A stretch of DNA of 64,000 bases from Alistipes sp. (GCA_017629985.1 JAGBWD010000004.1:1-64000), one strand, 5' to 3'. Positions 52,423 to 62,852 are shown, counted from the stretch's first letter. A program made the numbers and translations. Notes: a model not told the origin generated them from the sequence alone.

Positions 52423-52627
52423 TAATTATTTAAAAATTTCAATATTTCTTTTATCGCAAATTTGTTAAGTCTCTTTATTTCAAGCTATTAACATTTCTAA
52501 AACCGAGTCTTATATCTGATATTTCATGTCACAATCTCCAAATATCACACACAGCTGGGGAGGCGGCGATAATGGTACGCATCCAGCCCACAGTCATTGG
52601 TATACTACTGATACACACATTATCGCA

Positions 52628-52659
52628 TTTGCAACTTTACGATATTTTACATATATTTG
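52628..52659 (+). promoter_or_regulatory. Promoter of the secreted-protein operon
   Basis: TTTG (52628-52631), 20 nt, TATATTTG (52652-52659): full consensus, 51 nt before the first ATG at 52711. It is the only clear promoter found for the operon that runs to the window end. Confidence 0.8.
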
Positions 52660-52710
52660 TGCGTTATATACTAACATAAGTATATCCTTTTGGAAATATA
52701 TCATAACATC

Positions 52711-53610
52711 ATGAATATAAAACATTTATTAATTTTAGGCATCGCACTCGTTGCATTTGCCTGCAAAGCCGACAAGCCTGCTATGGAGAAGGGCGACCTC
52801 GATGGTCAGGTGGTTGTTAGCTTCTCCGAAGATAGCTATAACTTTGGAGTCATCGACTCCGAGGAGTGGTTTGAGATTCCCATATCGACCAAAAAGGCCT
52901 TAAACAGCACCAAGAGTTTTGGTGTGGAGGTTATAGCATCGGAGAGCAGCGCGGTGGAGGATTATCACTTCGTAATGGAGTCACACACCGTGACAATAGC
53001 GGAGGGAACACGAAAAGCGGCACTACGCATAAAGGGTCTTCACGAGGCCATAGCTCCTGGGCAGGTGCTACGACTAAAGCTTCAGCTCGTAAACGATGGG
53101 CAGGAGGAGGTTGCAGAGAGCATTATCACCCTTCAGCGTTGCTGTGTATTTGACATCAACAACTTCTCGGGCTACGCCATTCTCACCTCTACATGGTCGT
53201 TGGAGTATATGAACACACAGTCGCGCCTTGTACACACCCACCCCGACAAGGATGAGAGCGATGTGGTGGTCATCGAGGATATGTTTTATGAGAACTACGA
53301 CATTCGCGTAAAGCTCCACACCGAGGATCGCCTAAACCCTATCGCCGAGCTTTGCGGCCCACAGGTTTTGGGAAGTACAGGAGAGGCCTTTGGCACCATA
53401 TACGGCAATGGCAAGCTCATGGTAGATCGTCCTATCGAGATGGAGGGTCTAGCTGCTGCCGGGGCATCATATTATAGCACGTGTGAGAACTTTTTGTTCA
53501 TCTATACAGGAATGTATGTCGAGGAGGTTGGCGTTGTTGGCAACTTTGTAAATATCCTTGAGTGGATATCTGACGAGGAGGCAGAACGCATCATGCGCGA
53601 AGGTTTCTAG
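52711..53610 (+). CDS. Exported lipoprotein, first gene of the surface operon
   Basis: A 299-residue lipoprotein with signal MNIKHLLILGIALVAFAC. Start at 52711 gives the clean lipobox; an in-frame upstream ATG at 52690 adds seven residues and is less likely. The N-terminal half is a beta-sandwich of the Calx-beta/DUF4843 kind (VVVSFSEDSYNFGVIDSEEW, GTRKAALRIKG). The second half (about 150-299) resembles DUF4984 domains of Bacteroides surface proteins. No enzyme motif. It lies 13 nt before the next gene. Confidence 0.7.
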   Translation: MNIKHLLILGIALVAFACKADKPAMEKGDLDGQVVVSFSEDSYNFGVIDSEEWFEIPISTKKALNSTKSFGVEVIASESSAVEDYHFVMESHTVTIAEGTRKAALRIKGLHEAIAPGQVLRLKLQLVNDGQEEVAESIITLQRCCVFDINNFSGYAILTSTWSLEYMNTQSRLVHTHPDKDESDVVVIEDMFYENYDIRVKLHTEDRLNPIAELCGPQVLGSTGEAFGTIYGNGKLMVDRPIEMEGLAAAGASYYSTCENFLFIYTGMYVEEVGVVGNFVNILEWISDEEAERIMREGF

Positions 53611-53623
53611 AAAATAATTGTTT

Positions 53624-55234
53624 ATGAGAGCATTACTAAATATCCGTAGCATCATGGTTACTGCGATGATTATTGTCATTGCAGGAGTAACCTCATGCCA
53701 GAAGGAGGCTTCAGCTAGCCTCCCCACACTATCATCCATAGAGTGCAAATCTGGCGACCGCCCCGCCATATCCTTTACTATCGACTCCGACTGGCATCTC
53801 TCATCTGATGCGTTGTGGTGTACGTTTATCACCTCAAGTGGCACACTTCAGGAGATGACAGGTCATAGTGGTAAACACACCGTCACCCTTAAGATTACCG
53901 ATGAGAATTGTCGTGGTGAGTGGAGCGTTGCTAACATCACGATAAAGTCCAAGGGCAAGAGCGAGCGTCTTGTAGAGGTAAGACGCGCACCCAGCGAGCT
54001 ATACATAGAGCTTTTTGACACTAACAACGCACCCATTGAGGCCTTTGAGATAGGCTATGACGAGTATATCTCTACACGCCTAGAGAGCAACTTCCGTTAT
54101 GCGGCTATCGAATTTCCAGAGTGGGTAGAGATAGCACACATGAGCGACAATGGCACTATTGAGGTTGGCAACTACATTGTTGGCGCTCCTGGGGAGAGTA
54201 CAGAGATTATGATGCGCATCGTGGCTGATGGTCAGCGTGAGCGTTTCCCTCTCACTGCCGAGGATGGATACACCATAACCCTCTCGGATCATGCTATGAA
54301 CCATACCATAGAGTTCCCCATCACCTACGCAGGTATGGGTGCCGACAAGCTATCCTACAAAGGCCCCACAGATAACTACTTCGGCTGGGAGGTATCACTC
54401 GATGGCAAGACTTTCCGACAGACAGATCCTGCAGATGGTAGCACAACGACTTTCAGCGACTACCTTCAGTACAACATCACTGCGCAAAACAACGACTACG
54501 GAATTCTCTTCTTCGAGAAGATTCTGGAGCGAGGTGTTCCAACATACAACTATATCCCTGCTACTGATGACAAGGATAAGTATGGATGGATTGAGTTCGA
54601 GAAGGAGGCTATGACTCTTCGCGTTGAGGAGTATGCTGGTGATATTCCACGCTTCGGTATAGTTATGGCCCTTCCACGCCAGACATACGACACGCTTACC
54701 ACATCTTCGGTTGATGATATCTTCGATGTTGATACATCTTCGGGCGTTGAGATTCCTTGTGTCAGCGACAGCTACGCAGAGTATATCCTTGCCGAGTTTA
54801 CGCAGATGGACTTCACCGAGAGGGGCGCCTACGAGGGTATGTATGCCTACCACTCGCTAACAATTCTGGAAATCTTCTGCAAGCCATATAACGACATGGC
54901 ACTAATGGAGAAGTATGGCTGTGAGGAGATCTTTATCTGCGACTTTGTCAATCCTGTAGCGGGTAAGGAGCCAGGTATCATCGTTGATCCACGCATCGAG
55001 AATTGGAGTACCGAAACATACGACTTGGCTATTGCTGGTGCAGAGGTATGGCACGGCGATAAGCAGCTCAAGATGAGCGAGAATGAGTACTACATCGGCG
55101 AAAATAAGGATGAGGTGCTAGCTATGCAGCTTTATGGTCCAAAGGGTGGATGGAACAACACAAATGTAGTTATTCTATTCAAAGTTAATGGCGAGATAAA
55201 GAAGGTGTTAGTTGTAACACCCCCAACTCTATAA
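53624..55234 (+). CDS. Exported lipoprotein, DUF5003-like, second gene of the surface operon
   Basis: A 536-residue lipoprotein with signal ending in GVTSC (residue about 25). The start at 53624 (MRALLNIRSIM) is chosen over a TTG two codons earlier. The N-terminal part (about 30-120) has a BACON-like pattern (RPAISFTIDSDWHLSSDALW). The long C-terminal part is beta-rich and resembles DUF5003 of Bacteroides (FGWEVSLDGKTFRQTDPADG). No catalytic motif. It is linked to its neighbours by gaps of 13 nt each. Confidence 0.7.
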   Translation: MRALLNIRSIMVTAMIIVIAGVTSCQKEASASLPTLSSIECKSGDRPAISFTIDSDWHLSSDALWCTFITSSGTLQEMTGHSGKHTVTLKITDENCRGEWSVANITIKSKGKSERLVEVRRAPSELYIELFDTNNAPIEAFEIGYDEYISTRLESNFRYAAIEFPEWVEIAHMSDNGTIEVGNYIVGAPGESTEIMMRIVADGQRERFPLTAEDGYTITLSDHAMNHTIEFPITYAGMGADKLSYKGPTDNYFGWEVSLDGKTFRQTDPADGSTTTFSDYLQYNITAQNNDYGILFFEKILERGVPTYNYIPATDDKDKYGWIEFEKEAMTLRVEEYAGDIPRFGIVMALPRQTYDTLTTSSVDDIFDVDTSSGVEIPCVSDSYAEYILAEFTQMDFTERGAYEGMYAYHSLTILEIFCKPYNDMALMEKYGCEEIFICDFVNPVAGKEPGIIVDPRIENWSTETYDLAIAGAEVWHGDKQLKMSENEYYIGENKDEVLAMQLYGPKGGWNNTNVVILFKVNGEIKKVLVVTPPTL

Positions 55235-55247
55235 TAAATAAACGATT

Positions 55248-57872
55248 ATGCGACACAGACTATTATATATTTTTAGCACTATATTCACCATAGCCGTCAT
55301 CTCACTCGCTGGCTGCAAGAGGGAAAGTGTAGACGAGGTAAGTCTCGATGCAGAGTATGGCTATGTGCAGTTCCGCCTAGTAAAGGAGGGACACGCCGAG
55401 GAGCAGAGCCGTGCCACAGATGCTCTAGAGTGGCTCGTGGAGGCTCACAAGGTTACCGTTGTTATGCAGCGTGATGGCTCTACAATCACGCAGACACTGC
55501 CTCTATCGAGCTACGACACACAGACGGCAGAGTGGGGACTACAGAGCGAGAAGCTACGCCTTATCACAGGTAGCTACAACATCATCGGCTACTACATCTA
55601 CGACAACCTTGACAATAAGATTCTCACGGGAGGCTCTGCGGGAGAGTTTACTGTTACGGCTGGTGGCTTGGAGATAAAGAAGATAGGTGTTGCTACGGTG
55701 GAACGTGGCATCATAGGTTTCACACTCTCAAAGCTATTCCCCGAGACACGCTACGAGGCCGAGGGAGGCTATCCCTTTGAGAATATCAAGGCTGTAGACA
55801 TCACCGTAAAGAACCTCTTTACTCGCGTGACAACCACCTTCAAGGCTATGGCTACAGAGTATCACGAAACCTTCATAGATGGTTCGTACAACGAGGAGCT
55901 CTATGAGCGTAATGGCTACACTGCATACATGAGCTGTTTAACACAACACTGGCTCGAAGCTGGCAACTACATTATCACAGGCTACAACACATACTCCGAT
56001 GCCTCGGGTAAGAATCGCATCGAGAGAGCAACAATAGAGGATCTAGAGGTTAAGTTCACAATTCAGGATAACGCTACTACAATAGTCGATGTTCCGGTGA
56101 TACTCTCTACCACCTCGGAGCGCATCAAGGATTATGAGGCGCTCTACGACATCTGGATTGCCCTAGATGGCCCTAACTGGACCTTTCATGGCGAGGAGTA
56201 TAAGTCGGGAACAAACTGGGACTTCAACAAGGATATAGATATGTGGGGTGTGCAGCCCGGTGTGACCATCAATGGCGAAGGTCGTGTTGTGGGTATTAAC
56301 ATCGCAGGCTTTGGCGCCAAGGGCTTTATCCCAGAGGCCATAGGCCAGCTCACCGAGCTACAAACACTCTACCTTGGTAACCACAACGAGCTTATCGGCG
56401 GCTACAGCGACACCTCTAGTCGTATAAGCGCCATGGACTACCATGATAGAGTCCTCAAGCGTGATGCTCGTGCAGAGCTATCCCCCGAGCTACAACAGCT
56501 CCACATGAGCAAGGCCGAGATTGAGGCACTACACAAGCCACAACAGATGGATGTTGCATTTGGCAACCTTACAAATGGCATCACAGGAATTTCACGCGCC
56601 ATGATGCGCCTCACAAAACTTGAGCAGTTCTTCGTTGCCAACTCCCCTATCACTGCCGACAAGTTCTTCGTAGCTGTGGATGAGTCATCACCATATTATG
56701 AGGAGCAGGCATCGTGGGATTGGGCAAACTTTGAGCTACTCATGGATGTAGAGATTTACAACTGTCCAAACCTCGATAGACTCCCTACGGAGTTCTTGGC
56801 AGGTGTACCAAAGCTGCAGACTCTGAACGTAGCTGTCAATTATGGTATCTCGGGCGAGCAGCTTAAGAGCGACTGGGAGGCTATCATCGATGGCGAGTCG
56901 GGTGACGACATCCAGATTCTCTACTTGAGCTTCAACAACCTTCGTGAGACACCATCTCACGAATATATGAAGCGCATGACAAAGATAGGATACCTCGATT
57001 GCACCAACAACAAACTCGAAAAGGTATACTCCCTCGGCAAGGAGATTGCCCCTACATCTGTACTCTTTGACAACAATAACATATCGGAGATTATCATCCC
57101 CGAGGGTGATTACTTCTGTGGCTTGAGTCAGCTGGAGACCTTCTCATGCTCAAACAATCGTCTAACGAAATTGCCAGACCTCTTCTCGGCACGCTCGGTA
57201 TACACTATGCTTACCGCAGACTTCTCATCTAACCGCATCACAGAGCTTGAGAATGGCGAGTTGTGGCGTGGCATAAATACCGAGACCCTCAACCTCGCGG
57301 ATAACCGCCTTACAACATTCCCCTCGCACCTGCTCGACTCTGGCTCAAACATCCAGATACTTATGTTAAGCTCCAACGGCATGCGTACCCTTAACGAGGG
57401 TGATCTCAAAGGCCCAAAGAGCGAGGCTATTGTAACTCTAGATTTGAGCTTTAACCGTCTGCAGGAGCTTCCCGAGAGCGACTTCTCGAGCGAGAACCTC
57501 CCATACCTCTATGGTATTGACATCTCGAGCAACGCTCTTGACAAATTCCCACGAAGCCTCCTCACGATTGAGGATATGACCGTCATAAGCATCCGCCAGC
57601 AGCGTGATGACAACGGTGACCGCACACTGCGCGACTGGCCAACAGGCATTGGCAACCACCCAACGATGGCAGCGCTATATATTGGCTCTAACGACCTTGG
57701 TGTTATTGATGATGTCATCTCGCCAAACATCCTACTCTTCGAGATTAAGGATAACCCCAATATCTCTATAGACCTATCTAATGTCTGCCCATATATCGAG
57801 ATGGGATACTACGAGTTGGTCTACGACTCATCACAGAATATACGCGGATGTGACGCGCTTAACCTCGATTAA
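55248..57872 (+). CDS. DUF4458-type lipoprotein with leucine-rich repeats, third gene
   Basis: An 874-residue lipoprotein with lipobox SLAGC. The N-terminal domain (about 30-290) resembles DUF4458 (YGYVQFRLVKEGHAEEQSRA). A long stretch of leucine-rich repeats follows, with phrases such as LQTLYLGNHNELIGG, LETFSCSNNRLTKLPDL, LNLADNRLTTFPSHL and LDLSFNRLQELPES. Repeat-rich surface proteins usually bind other proteins. It may present a binding surface together with the next gene, which also has repeats. Confidence 0.8.
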   Translation: MRHRLLYIFSTIFTIAVISLAGCKRESVDEVSLDAEYGYVQFRLVKEGHAEEQSRATDALEWLVEAHKVTVVMQRDGSTITQTLPLSSYDTQTAEWGLQSEKLRLITGSYNIIGYYIYDNLDNKILTGGSAGEFTVTAGGLEIKKIGVATVERGIIGFTLSKLFPETRYEAEGGYPFENIKAVDITVKNLFTRVTTTFKAMATEYHETFIDGSYNEELYERNGYTAYMSCLTQHWLEAGNYIITGYNTYSDASGKNRIERATIEDLEVKFTIQDNATTIVDVPVILSTTSERIKDYEALYDIWIALDGPNWTFHGEEYKSGTNWDFNKDIDMWGVQPGVTINGEGRVVGINIAGFGAKGFIPEAIGQLTELQTLYLGNHNELIGGYSDTSSRISAMDYHDRVLKRDARAELSPELQQLHMSKAEIEALHKPQQMDVAFGNLTNGITGISRAMMRLTKLEQFFVANSPITADKFFVAVDESSPYYEEQASWDWANFELLMDVEIYNCPNLDRLPTEFLAGVPKLQTLNVAVNYGISGEQLKSDWEAIIDGESGDDIQILYLSFNNLRETPSHEYMKRMTKIGYLDCTNNKLEKVYSLGKEIAPTSVLFDNNNISEIIIPEGDYFCGLSQLETFSCSNNRLTKLPDLFSARSVYTMLTADFSSNRITELENGELWRGINTETLNLADNRLTTFPSHLLDSGSNIQILMLSSNGMRTLNEGDLKGPKSEAIVTLDLSFNRLQELPESDFSSENLPYLYGIDISSNALDKFPRSLLTIEDMTVISIRQQRDDNGDRTLRDWPTGIGNHPTMAALYIGSNDLGVIDDVISPNILLFEIKDNPNISIDLSNVCPYIEMGYYELVYDSSQNIRGCDALNLD

Positions 57873-57883
57873 ATCTAGTGAAT

Positions 57884-59542
57884 ATGAAGAAGTTATATAT
57901 AATATTTAGTATCGCTGCACTACTTGTTGTAGGCTGCAAGGAGGATGTCACCACCACGCCATCCATCGAGGGTTTTGAGAGTGACTGCACAGCCATAGAG
58001 GCAAAAGCTGAAGGTGGTGAGCATAACATCACCATTCGCTCCGATAGGGAGTGGACTGCACAGGCCGAGGTGCCATGGATTATGGTCTCTCCAGCAAATG
58101 GCCGTGGCGAGGTGCGCTGCATGGTGAAGATAGACTCCACACTTTTGAATGACCCTCGTGAGGCCAAGGTACGTTTTATGTCAAGTGGAGAGATTCTTCG
58201 CGAGATAGATGTAACACAGCAAGGCTTCGCACGTGCCATAACTCCAGAGACAAACAGCGTGGAGATTGCCGCATCGGCGATACGCGCCGAACGCTGGGTG
58301 GAGCTGGAGGTTACTACAAATGTGGAGTTTGATGTGGAGAGCAGCGCAAACTGGTTGAGCGTAGATGACTACACCGTGACTCTCGACCGTGGCGCACGAC
58401 CACGCTCTACACGTCTACACCTAGATTGGAAGATGAACTCCGACCCCGAGGTTCGTGAGGCAACGCTTACCCTAAAGCCAAAGAGTGGCGAGGAGCTTAA
58501 CACCCCTGCTACGATTACCATTCGTCAGGCTGCAGGACCTCTTATCGAGGATAACCGCCAGGGAGACTCACTCGCCGTAATAACCATCTACAACAAGATG
58601 GAGTGCTGGGGCGAGGGACAGATATACAGCTCGGAGAGCATGAAGAGCTGGAGCTGCCTACGTCTTTGGGAGGCTGATGATGCCACCCTGCCATGTGCCG
58701 AGGCTGTGGGACGTGTTCGAGACTTGGACTTAAGCTTCTTCAACACCGAGGATGATATCCCTTCGGAGATTAAGCATCTTAAATACCTAGAGACACTATC
58801 GCTATATGGCAATGTCAATACCATGCTTAAGGATATAAACCTATGTCCAGAGGTCGCAACACTCGACTATCTCAAGGCGCTGCGTGTTGCCGCTATGGGT
58901 CTTGTGTCGCTACCCGACAACATCACAGAGCTTGGTGACACCCTCGAGGAGCTAGACCTAAACTCTAACAACCTAACATCCATACCCAAGGTTATCAATA
59001 GCGAGAACTTCCCTAATCTAAAATCGCTAGACATAACAGGTAACCGCCGTGCTACGGTGACGGACCTACGTGGCATCACCAACACCGCTGGTATATATAT
59101 CAACATGGATAATAGCAATGTCATACGCCGCCTATTCCTATGGGAGGGACTAGAGGAGTTGGCGCTATCGTATAACTACATCGAGGGCCACCTCCCAGAG
59201 TTTAGAGTTGGCGAGGAGGGAGTACGCGCATACGAGGCCGAGGATGTCATATCTCGCGGTGATACCCTAAACTGGGCAGTTGAGAATAGGCTACCACGCA
59301 TCCTTCCTAACATGCGTTCGTTGCGTATCAACCTCAACTTTATGACAGGAGAGCTACCACAGTGGCTTCTCTACCACCCTAACCTCATGGAGTGGGCGCC
59401 AGAGGTGTTGATATACCCACAACAGGAGAAGAGCTTCAACAGCGAGGGTGAGGCTGTGGGCTTCAGCAACACTCCTACATCCATGGAGTATTACTTCGAG
59501 GCATACCCACACTACCGCTCATTATATGAATTTGAGGAGTAA
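57884..59542 (+). CDS. BACON/LRR lipoprotein, fourth gene
   Basis: A 552-residue lipoprotein with lipobox VVGC. The start at 57884 (MKKLYIIFSIAALL) is preferred to a GTG two codons earlier. Two BACON domains follow (about 28-125, SDREWTAQAEVPWIMVSP, and about 130-225, NVEFDVESSANWLSVDD), each with the usual W. The C-terminal part has leucine-rich repeats (LEELDLNSNNLTSIPKV, LEELALSYNYIEGHLPE). BACON domains are thought to bind mucin or carbohydrates. It begins 11 nt after the third gene. Confidence 0.8.
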   Translation: MKKLYIIFSIAALLVVGCKEDVTTTPSIEGFESDCTAIEAKAEGGEHNITIRSDREWTAQAEVPWIMVSPANGRGEVRCMVKIDSTLLNDPREAKVRFMSSGEILREIDVTQQGFARAITPETNSVEIAASAIRAERWVELEVTTNVEFDVESSANWLSVDDYTVTLDRGARPRSTRLHLDWKMNSDPEVREATLTLKPKSGEELNTPATITIRQAAGPLIEDNRQGDSLAVITIYNKMECWGEGQIYSSESMKSWSCLRLWEADDATLPCAEAVGRVRDLDLSFFNTEDDIPSEIKHLKYLETLSLYGNVNTMLKDINLCPEVATLDYLKALRVAAMGLVSLPDNITELGDTLEELDLNSNNLTSIPKVINSENFPNLKSLDITGNRRATVTDLRGITNTAGIYINMDNSNVIRRLFLWEGLEELALSYNYIEGHLPEFRVGEEGVRAYEAEDVISRGDTLNWAVENRLPRILPNMRSLRINLNFMTGELPQWLLYHPNLMEWAPEVLIYPQQEKSFNSEGEAVGFSNTPTSMEYYFEAYPHYRSLYEFEE

Positions 59543-59561
59543 TAACATAGCACTATAAACA

Positions 59562-61592
59562 ATGAAAAGAGTACTATATATCGCTGTAGCCCTCATCGCT
59601 ACAGCATGCGTCAAGGAGGATGTCACCTCCTTCACTCCCGAGACACCGACAACCCCTGTGATACTTCCCGAGGATGCTACAAAGGGTGAGGTTATCATTA
59701 AGTTTAAGCCCGAGATGGAGTCTATCCTCGAAGAGACAATGACACGCTGCGAGGGTGTGGCAACACGCTCTGGAATACCATCCACAGACGAGGTCCTTGA
59801 GATTCTTGATGCCTACCACATCGAGCGAGTATTCCCTGTAGACTCACGACATGAGGCTCGCACACGCGAAAATGGACTACACCTATGGTACATCGTACGC
59901 TTCAACCCCGATGAGGACCTTAACAAGGCCATGGAGCGTCTTTCACAGCTTGGAGAGGTGGATAAGTTGCAGTTTAACAGACCTATATATCGCTCCTATA
60001 ACCCCTCTGCGGAGCCTCGCTTCATTAGTTGTGCCGAGGCTAGTGGCAATGCTACACGTAGCACAGAGTGGCCCTTCAATGACCCAGAGATATATCGTCA
60101 GTGGTGCTACATAAACGATGGCACAGCACCTATAGCCCAGGAGTGGGCAGGTGTTGTTGCAGGTGCCGATGCAGGGTGTGAGGAGGCATGGAAGCTCTGT
60201 ACGGGCGATGAGGATATCATCGTTGCGGTGATGGACGAGGCGGTTATGTGGAGCCACCCCGATTTGGCAGATAACATCTGGATAAATGATGGCGAGGAGC
60301 TAAATGCTGGCGTAGATGCTGATGGCAATGGATATGTGGATGATAAGTATGGCTATAACTTCGTGCGTAACACGCCTATCACCTCGTGGACATCGACCGG
60401 CAGCACAGGACATGGTACACACGTAGCAGGAACTATAGCCGCTGTAAACGACAATGGCATCGGCGTAGCAGGCATTGCCGGTGGTGGTAAGGGAGATAAG
60501 GGTGTCAAGATTATGACTATCCAGCTATTTGATGGCATGAACTCCTCGACACTAGCTATGGAGGCGCGTGCTATGAAGTATGCCGCGGATAATGGAGCGG
60601 TAATCCTACAATGTTCATGGGGCTACAACTCTGCAAAGGCAAACCTCATAATGGGCTATACACCTGGCCCCGCAACAGAGGAGGAGTGGGCTACGACATA
60701 CCCCCTTGAGAAGGAGGCTCTCGACTACTTTATCCACAATGCCGGTTCGCCAAATGGGGTTATTGATGGTGGTCTTGCCATCTTTGCATCAGGAAATGAG
60801 TATGCAGCGCAATCCTCATTCCCTGCGGCATACTCAAAGTGTATCTCTGTGTCGGCAATCGCCGCAGACTACACCCCAGCGTCTTATGCCAACTATGGTA
60901 GTGAGGTACTTCTCTCTGCCCCTGGTGGTGACCTAGAGTATTACGGCACTCCAGGCATGGCTGACGATGTCTATGATGAAAATGGGGTGTTGAAGGAGCA
61001 GGGAGGTATATTCTCTACGCTTGTTGTGAACGGCATACCCGGTTATGGCTACTATGAGGGTACCTCTATGGCGTGTCCTCATGTGTCGGGTGTTGCAGCC
61101 CTTGGCCTTGCCTACGCCAAGCAGCAGAAGCGTCACTTCACATGGTCGGAGTTCCGCGAGTTGTTGTACACAACGGGTCGCGACATAGATAACTACTTTG
61201 TGGGCGAGAAGCTCTTTTATATGCGTCACACCTCTGCAGGTGCCACACCTCTCAAGATGAACCTTGCGGATTATCGTGGTAAGATGGGACATCTTGTAGA
61301 TGCCGGGGCGCTGCTAAAGGCTATAGATGGCTCGGGCAGGGATATGCGTCTTCCAAACATATACCTAGCTCCCGAGGCTACGATGACCCTCACGCTCGCA
61401 GATTACAACATCGTGGATGCCAAGAGTGCCACGGTAGCAAATAGCACTATCGCCGAGGTGGTGCTGCAGAACAACTCTCTAACAGTCGCTGCGAAGTCGG
61501 AAGGTCAGACAACGCTTACCATAGAGGCGGATAAGCGATATACGGCAACTATCACTGTTCGTGAGGGCGCTAATGACAATGGCTGGTTGTAG
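59562..61592 (+). CDS. Secreted S8 (subtilisin-like) lipoprotein protease, fifth gene
   Basis: A 676-residue lipoprotein with lipobox ATAC at residue 16. An inhibitor-like propeptide spans about 40-145 (GEVIIKFKPEMESILEE), then the S8 catalytic domain. Asp225 lies in VAVMDEAVMWSHPDL, His284 in GHGTHVAG, Asn412 in ASGNEY (oxyanion) and Ser502 in GTSMACPHVSG. The Asp motif reads DEA in place of the common D-[ST]-G, but the triad is complete. A BIG-like domain ends the protein (TIEADKRYTATITVRE). It could process or trim the other products of this operon. The next gene starts 1 nt after it. Confidence 0.88.
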   Translation: MKRVLYIAVALIATACVKEDVTSFTPETPTTPVILPEDATKGEVIIKFKPEMESILEETMTRCEGVATRSGIPSTDEVLEILDAYHIERVFPVDSRHEARTRENGLHLWYIVRFNPDEDLNKAMERLSQLGEVDKLQFNRPIYRSYNPSAEPRFISCAEASGNATRSTEWPFNDPEIYRQWCYINDGTAPIAQEWAGVVAGADAGCEEAWKLCTGDEDIIVAVMDEAVMWSHPDLADNIWINDGEELNAGVDADGNGYVDDKYGYNFVRNTPITSWTSTGSTGHGTHVAGTIAAVNDNGIGVAGIAGGGKGDKGVKIMTIQLFDGMNSSTLAMEARAMKYAADNGAVILQCSWGYNSAKANLIMGYTPGPATEEEWATTYPLEKEALDYFIHNAGSPNGVIDGGLAIFASGNEYAAQSSFPAAYSKCISVSAIAADYTPASYANYGSEVLLSAPGGDLEYYGTPGMADDVYDENGVLKEQGGIFSTLVVNGIPGYGYYEGTSMACPHVSGVAALGLAYAKQQKRHFTWSEFRELLYTTGRDIDNYFVGEKLFYMRHTSAGATPLKMNLADYRGKMGHLVDAGALLKAIDGSGRDMRLPNIYLAPEATMTLTLADYNIVDAKSATVANSTIAEVVLQNNSLTVAAKSEGQTTLTIEADKRYTATITVREGANDNGWL

Positions 61593-61593
61593 C

Positions 61594-62355
61594 ATGCAGT
61601 GGTGGCGAGTTATAGTTGCGATAGTGATTATGTGCCAGCCTTTAGGGGCTATGGCGCAGAGGGAGCATCTCTTAAGACGCGCAGAGATTGACTCGCTGGT
61701 AAACCCACAGCTATCTACGAAGGCCATAGCGGCACTAGGGGTAGATAGTAGCGACCACAACCTAGGGGTTATCGATGCCGACACCCCACAACAGGTGAGC
61801 TACAGAGTGCGAAACAACACCTCACAGCCGATTATCATCACCGAGCTACGCTCCTCGTGCAGTTGTCTGAAAATTACAAGCTCCCCATCGAGAATAGAGG
61901 CTGGGGAGAGCCTCGAGGTAGTGGCGATGTTTAACCCTCGGGGGCGCAACGGAGGATTCATGCTAAATATCTGGGTTTACACCAACCTCGATAGCCAATA
62001 TCCCACCGCGCGACTAACTCTCTCGGGCGAGGTGAGGAGTGCAGATGCGTGGCTTCACCTTCCCAAGCAGATGGGTCCCTTGCGCATGAGTCGCAAGGAG
62101 GTGACCATAGCCACACGTGGCCGAGAGCGTATTGCCGTGGCAAACACCTCGACCATGCCGCTACGCCTTAAGGCCCACACCACGGTTAAGGGTCTGGAGC
62201 TATATACCGAGCCAGAAGTAATAGAGCCTGGCGGCGAGGCAGAGATAGTGATAAGCTACCAGGGAGAGCCTATGGAGCATAAAACGATGCTTGTTGTTGA
62301 GGGCATCACAGGAAAGGCAACAGAAAGAATCATAAGTGTAACACTAAAGAGATAA
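61594..62355 (+). CDS. DUF1573 exported protein, sixth gene
   Basis: A 253-residue exported protein. Start at 61594, 1 nt after the protease stop, gives MQWWRVIVAIVIMCQPLGAM, a clear signal peptide; in-frame starts at 61579 or 61573 would overlap the protease gene. The DUF1573 motif appears as TELRSSCSCLKITSSPSRIE followed by EVVAMFNPRGRNGGFML. A second beta domain follows (RERIAVANTSTMPLRLKAH). DUF1573 resembles ASH/OmpA-associated beta domains and is often next to secreted proteins. No lipobox. Confidence 0.75.
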   Translation: MQWWRVIVAIVIMCQPLGAMAQREHLLRRAEIDSLVNPQLSTKAIAALGVDSSDHNLGVIDADTPQQVSYRVRNNTSQPIIITELRSSCSCLKITSSPSRIEAGESLEVVAMFNPRGRNGGFMLNIWVYTNLDSQYPTARLTLSGEVRSADAWLHLPKQMGPLRMSRKEVTIATRGRERIAVANTSTMPLRLKAHTTVKGLELYTEPEVIEPGGEAEIVISYQGEPMEHKTMLVVEGITGKATERIISVTLKR

Positions 62356-62363
62356 CATTATCT

Positions 62364-62840
62364 ATGAACTATTTAAGATTACTAATTCTCATTGCTACGG
62401 TTACGATATTCGTGGGATGTAAGAAGGGCTTTGACTATACCACTACCAACCAACCTGCGGTTGATAACAAGGAGGAGGAAGAGGAGCAGATTGGCGAGGA
62501 CCTCACACAGCTCATGTACAAGAGCATAGATGGAGAGTGGAAGCTAGTAGAGTGGCGCGGAGAGCGACTCACCGAAGATACATATCTTCACATCTCGTTT
62601 GACAGCGCCGAGCAGCGCTTTGAGATGCGCGATAACCTCGGCTCCATGTATGAGCAGACAAAGAGTGGCAACTTCAACATCTCGCGTGACGAGCAAGATA
62701 GATATATCCTATGGGGAGACTACGACAATGGCGTAGGCGACTGGAATGATGACTACATCCTCACCTTTGACCAGGAGCGCATGACATGGGAGAGACTAGA
62801 GAGCGAGGAGATGATGGTATTTGACAAACTAACAATTTAA
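62364..62840 (+). CDS. Small lipocalin-like lipoprotein, seventh gene
   Basis: A 158-residue lipoprotein with signal MNYLRLLILIATVTIFVGC. An acidic run (KEEEEEQIGEDL) follows, and then a lipocalin-like fold: SIDGEWKLVEWRGERL with the usual W, LHISFDSAEQRFEMRDN, and WEDYD-like repeats ending in DYILTFDQERMTWERL. It shares its style with the lipocalin-like lipoprotein at 48316. It is separated by 8 and 12 nt from its neighbours. Confidence 0.7.
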   Translation: MNYLRLLILIATVTIFVGCKKGFDYTTTNQPAVDNKEEEEEQIGEDLTQLMYKSIDGEWKLVEWRGERLTEDTYLHISFDSAEQRFEMRDNLGSMYEQTKSGNFNISRDEQDRYILWGDYDNGVGDWNDDYILTFDQERMTWERLESEEMMVFDKLTI

Positions 62841-62852
62841 CACAACAATATT

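Noticed and set aside
52391..52710. Prophage or integrated element at tRNA-fMet
   Set aside because: No integrase and no repeated tRNA end are visible. Only the AT-rich helicase gene suggests transfer.
52526..52714. Plus-strand frame of 62 codons between tRNA-fMet and the surface operon
   Set aside because: It starts upstream of the operon promoter (52628-52659), overlaps it, and shows no family features.
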